A stretch of DNA of 64,000 nt from Anopheles merus. Its lineage: Eukaryota; Arthropoda; Insecta; Diptera; Culicidae. Made by a program: the position numbers and the translations under genes. The DNA lies in the NCBI RefSeq assembly GCF_017562075.2, contig NC_054083.1, positions 33,158,755-33,222,754 on the forward strand, given 5' to 3'. The notes under the pieces are model-generated. The model ran no database searches, had not been told where the DNA came from, and worked only from the letters and a program-made list of their open reading frames with translations. Positions within the stretch are counted from its first letter, which is position 1, and each line of letters starts with the position of its first letter. Of this stretch, positions 61,233 through 64,000 are shown piece after piece.

Positions 61233-64000
61233 TTAGGAAGCCATTTTTAGCATCTCTTCCCGCTGTTGCTGCAATCGGTCAAGCTAGAGGGAAAGATAAA
61301 GGTAAAGAATCTGCGTTAAACTTACATTCCTCGCCGCCTTCCACTTACAAACGCACCTTTTCCTGATGCCGTTTCTGTACACTTTCGCTGGCCGACCGTT
61401 TATACCCTTCGTTTCCAATAGTCTTAAGCAGCTTCTCAATCTCTGCATCCAATTTCGCCAGCATCTTTCGGCTTGCCTCGGCACCGGCACCATTTCCGCC
61501 TCCGCCAGACTCGGCCACAATTCCAATTAAACAGTCATGCGTTGGGGCACCCTTCACTACGTACTGCACGTTGCCGAACAGCCGTTCGTCCGAATGCAGT
61601 ACGACTCCGTTGCAGTGCGTTAGCTGCTGTATTGTGTCGCGCAGCACGTGCAGCTCGGCGGCAAGCTTGGGCGCTTTGGCGTATATGTGCAGAATGGGAT
61701 TGTGTTTGCGCACGATCGGTGGATTGTATTCGTTTTTCGATTGCCTAATGTGCTGACATATTTGCAGCACACCCTCAATGCTTTCTTCCAGTGGGGGGTC
61801 CACCCAACCGAGTGCCGCGTCGTGGTCCAAATCCACAGGAATGGATGAACTCGCGGCGCATAAATGCGTTAAAAGCTCTTGCGCTAGATACGGCGTGAAT
61901 GGTTCCATTTGGCGTAAACCAACAGTGAGGCAGTATTTTAACACGGCACAGTGCAGCGCTGCCACAGAAGTGCTTTCGGGTTTCATGTTGATTTTTGTCG
62001 TTTCCTGAAAAAGAAAAGCAAACAAACATGTTTTATAAGTGAAAAACGTCCCACGGATCAAGCGAGCCAACTTACCAAATAAACGTCACAAAAATTGCAG
62101 TAAAAGAACGTTTTCAGTGCCGCCGTTGCCAGATGAAAGTTGTAACTCGCAAACGCCTCTTGGCACTGCTGCACTGTGTTCCCGAGCCGGCTCAGTATCC
62201 ATCGATCCATCAGCGGCATTCGATCGACGGCTTGCCGTAGATCCACTGTTTGATCTACAGTTTTCCCCGCATTGAATCGTCCGGCACACGCCAGTGTGTA
62301 TCGTGTAGCTTGCCAAATTTTGTTAAAAAATAGCTTATTGGTATGGGCTTCCTGTGCGTTAAAATGTATGAAATGGTTCTTCACGTTGGCTGAACACAGC
62401 GTAAACCGTAACGCATCGATGCCACACTCCGGTATACCGCTGGGGAACATTTTGCGCTGTCCGGCAAGGGATTTCCCCAGCTCCGCCTGGGACAGTACAC
62501 CCTGCCGGTGCGAATCTTCCGCCTCCGCCTGTAACCGTTCCAGCGAAATGCCGTGTATGACATGATCCGGCTTGATCACATTGCCAAGACTTTTGGACAT
62601 CTTTCTGCCAAACTCGTCACAGATAATGCCATGCAGTAGAACCCTTTCGAACGGCAGCTTCCCCGTCAGCTCCTGACCCAGCATAACCATGCGGGCGACC
62701 CAGAAGAACAGAATATCGTGCCCAGTTTCCATCAGCTGCAGCGGATAATGGGCGGGTGAAACGGTTCCCGGCCATCCGGTCGATGAAAATGGCAGCAAGC
62801 CGGAGGAAAACCACGTATCCAGCACGTCCGGATCCTGCTCGATCGATACCAAGTCCTTCGCCGCGTTCGGTTCCAGCGCTGTAAACTTTTCGCGTGCCTC
62901 CTCCTCCGATCGTGCCGCTATCCATCGCTCCTTTGCACCGTCATAGCGGACACAGTACGCAGGGATACGGTGGCCCCACCAGAGCTGCCGCGAAATGCAC
63001 CAATCGCGACAGTTGTCCAACCACCGGAACCACTCCCGTTCGAACGTGTTGGGCACTATTTCGAGCTTGCCTTCCCGCACCGCGTCCATCGCTCGCTGTG
63101 CCATTTCCCGGCACCGTACGAACCATTGCGGCCGAAGCAACAGCTCCACCACATCCTTAGACCGGGAGCAAAGCGGCAACAGCATCGTGTGGGGCTTAAT
63201 GCCACGCAGCAGCGACAGTTTCGCCAGATACTCCAGCAAAGCTTCACGCGCTTCGTACCGCGGCATGCCGGTGAAGGGGCCGAAATGTTCTTGCACCCTT
63301 CCCCGCTCATCGATTACCTCGACCGTGGCCAGATGGTGCCGGCGACCCAGCTCAAAGTCGAACCGATCGTGCGCGGGCGTTATCTTGACCGCTCCCGTCC
63401 CGAACGATCGATCGACCGCGCCGTCAAAGATGAGCGGGATCTCCTCCTTCCTCACCGGATGCCACAGGAAGGTGACCTTGTTGCGTAGATGCGAATAACG
63501 ACCATCGTCCGGGTGCACCGCCACGGCTACATCGCCCAGAAACGTTTCCGGCCGGGTCGTCGACACGACGATCTCTTCCGTCGATCCCTGCACCTTGTAC
63601 GCTATGTCCACCATTCGCCCGAACGTGACGTTACGGCTGTACCCCGGCACGGCTATCTCGGTCGGGCCGCTAATTTCCACATTCTCCACCTCCACGTCCG
63701 AAATGGCCGACTCGAGCGTGCAGGACCAATTGATTAGCGAGCGATCGCGATAGATCAGCCCCCGGTCGAACAGCTGCACGAACGCTTCCTTCACCGCGAC
63801 CGACTGGTGCGCATCCATCGTGAAGTACTCCCTGCTCCAGTCCATCGAGCAGCCCAGCTTCTTCAGCGCCCGCCGGATGCTGTCCTGCTTTTCCACCTTC
63901 CACCGCATCACCTCCTGCAGGAAGCGTTCCCTTCCGAGATCGTGCCGGGTGAGGTTTCGCTCCTTCAGCAGTCGCTTTTCCACCACCACCTGGGTCGCGA
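61233..64000 (-). CDS. ValRS-m: valyl-tRNA synthetase, probably mitochondrial (5' end cut by window)
   Basis: Exons on the minus strand: beyond 64000 to 62076, 62004-61357, 61283-61233; 873 aa are visible. The first codons, ATQVVVEKR, match the conserved start of the catalytic region, so the HIGH-type motif and N-terminus lie outside the window. Seen in order: the CP1 editing domain (TTRPETFLGDVAVAVHPDD, FGTGAVKITPAHDRFD), WCISRQLWWGHRIPAYC, DVLDTWFSSGL, METGHDILFFWVARMVMLG, KMSKS at 62589-62603, the anticodon-binding helical domain, and a short C-terminal coiled coil that ends QQREEMLKMAS in a 17-codon last exon. It charges tRNA-Val and hydrolyses mischarged Thr-tRNA. Sequence such as CDVYLETTKINM and the compact C-terminus suggest the mitochondrial paralogue; a targeting peptide cannot be checked here. 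Confidence 0.93.

Overview
The window is eukaryotic nuclear DNA, most likely from an anopheline mosquito. The sequence shows short spliced genes with GT-AG introns of about 60-150 bp, G/C-ending codons in exons, A/T-rich flanks crowded with (CA)n, (GA)n and (CT)n microsatellites, and degraded small DNA transposons. The proteins resemble single-copy insect orthologues, and a tRNA-derived SINE ends in AAG-type short repeats. The genus is inference from overall character; no species marker was seen.

Seven genes could be reconstructed, each with exon phases that add up to one open frame: (1) a Corin-like type II transmembrane serine protease, + strand, 21.8-28.5 kb, 11 exons, 1437 aa; (2) the complex I subunit NDUFA1 (MWFE), - strand, 38.2-38.6 kb, 3 exons, 70 aa; (3) an R7-family regulator of G-protein signalling (RGS7-like), - strand, 40.3-42.6 kb, 5 exons, 583 aa; (4) ICA69 (islet cell autoantigen 1 orthologue, AH/BAR domain), + strand, 50.9-52.7 kb, 4 exons, 504 aa; (5) ARMC8, - strand, 54.4-57.4 kb, 8 exons, 649 aa; (6) coatomer epsilon subunit, + strand, 59.8-60.9 kb, 4 exons, 304 aa; (7) the C-terminal 873 aa of a valyl-tRNA synthetase, - strand, 61.2 kb to the right edge, probably the mitochondrial enzyme.

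Layout: 1-21.8 kb has no gene that can be supported. It holds microsatellites, a Rel/NF-kB-like palindrome, short tandem duplications, a hAT-like and a pogo/Tc1-like miniature element, and an inverted repeat next to a SINE fragment. Corin follows, with a SINE and an A/T-rich GATTCATGAATC-type repeat in its large fifth intron. The next 9.6 kb are non-coding and A/T-rich, perhaps a very long 3' UTR, and face NDUFA1 tail to tail. RGS7 and ICA69 are divergent across 8.3 kb that contain a GGAGTCG-type minisatellite. ICA69/ARMC8 converge, ARMC8/COPE diverge, and COPE/VARS converge across a 149-bp (CT)n tract.

The most striking unexplained structure is a 1.35-kb foldback element between ARMC8 and COPE: two arms of about 590 bp in inverted orientation, plus a third partial copy in the loop. 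The genes do not form a pathway. Corin and RGS7 concern signalling, ICA69 and COPE membrane traffic, ARMC8 ubiquitin ligation, NDUFA1 and VARS mitochondria.
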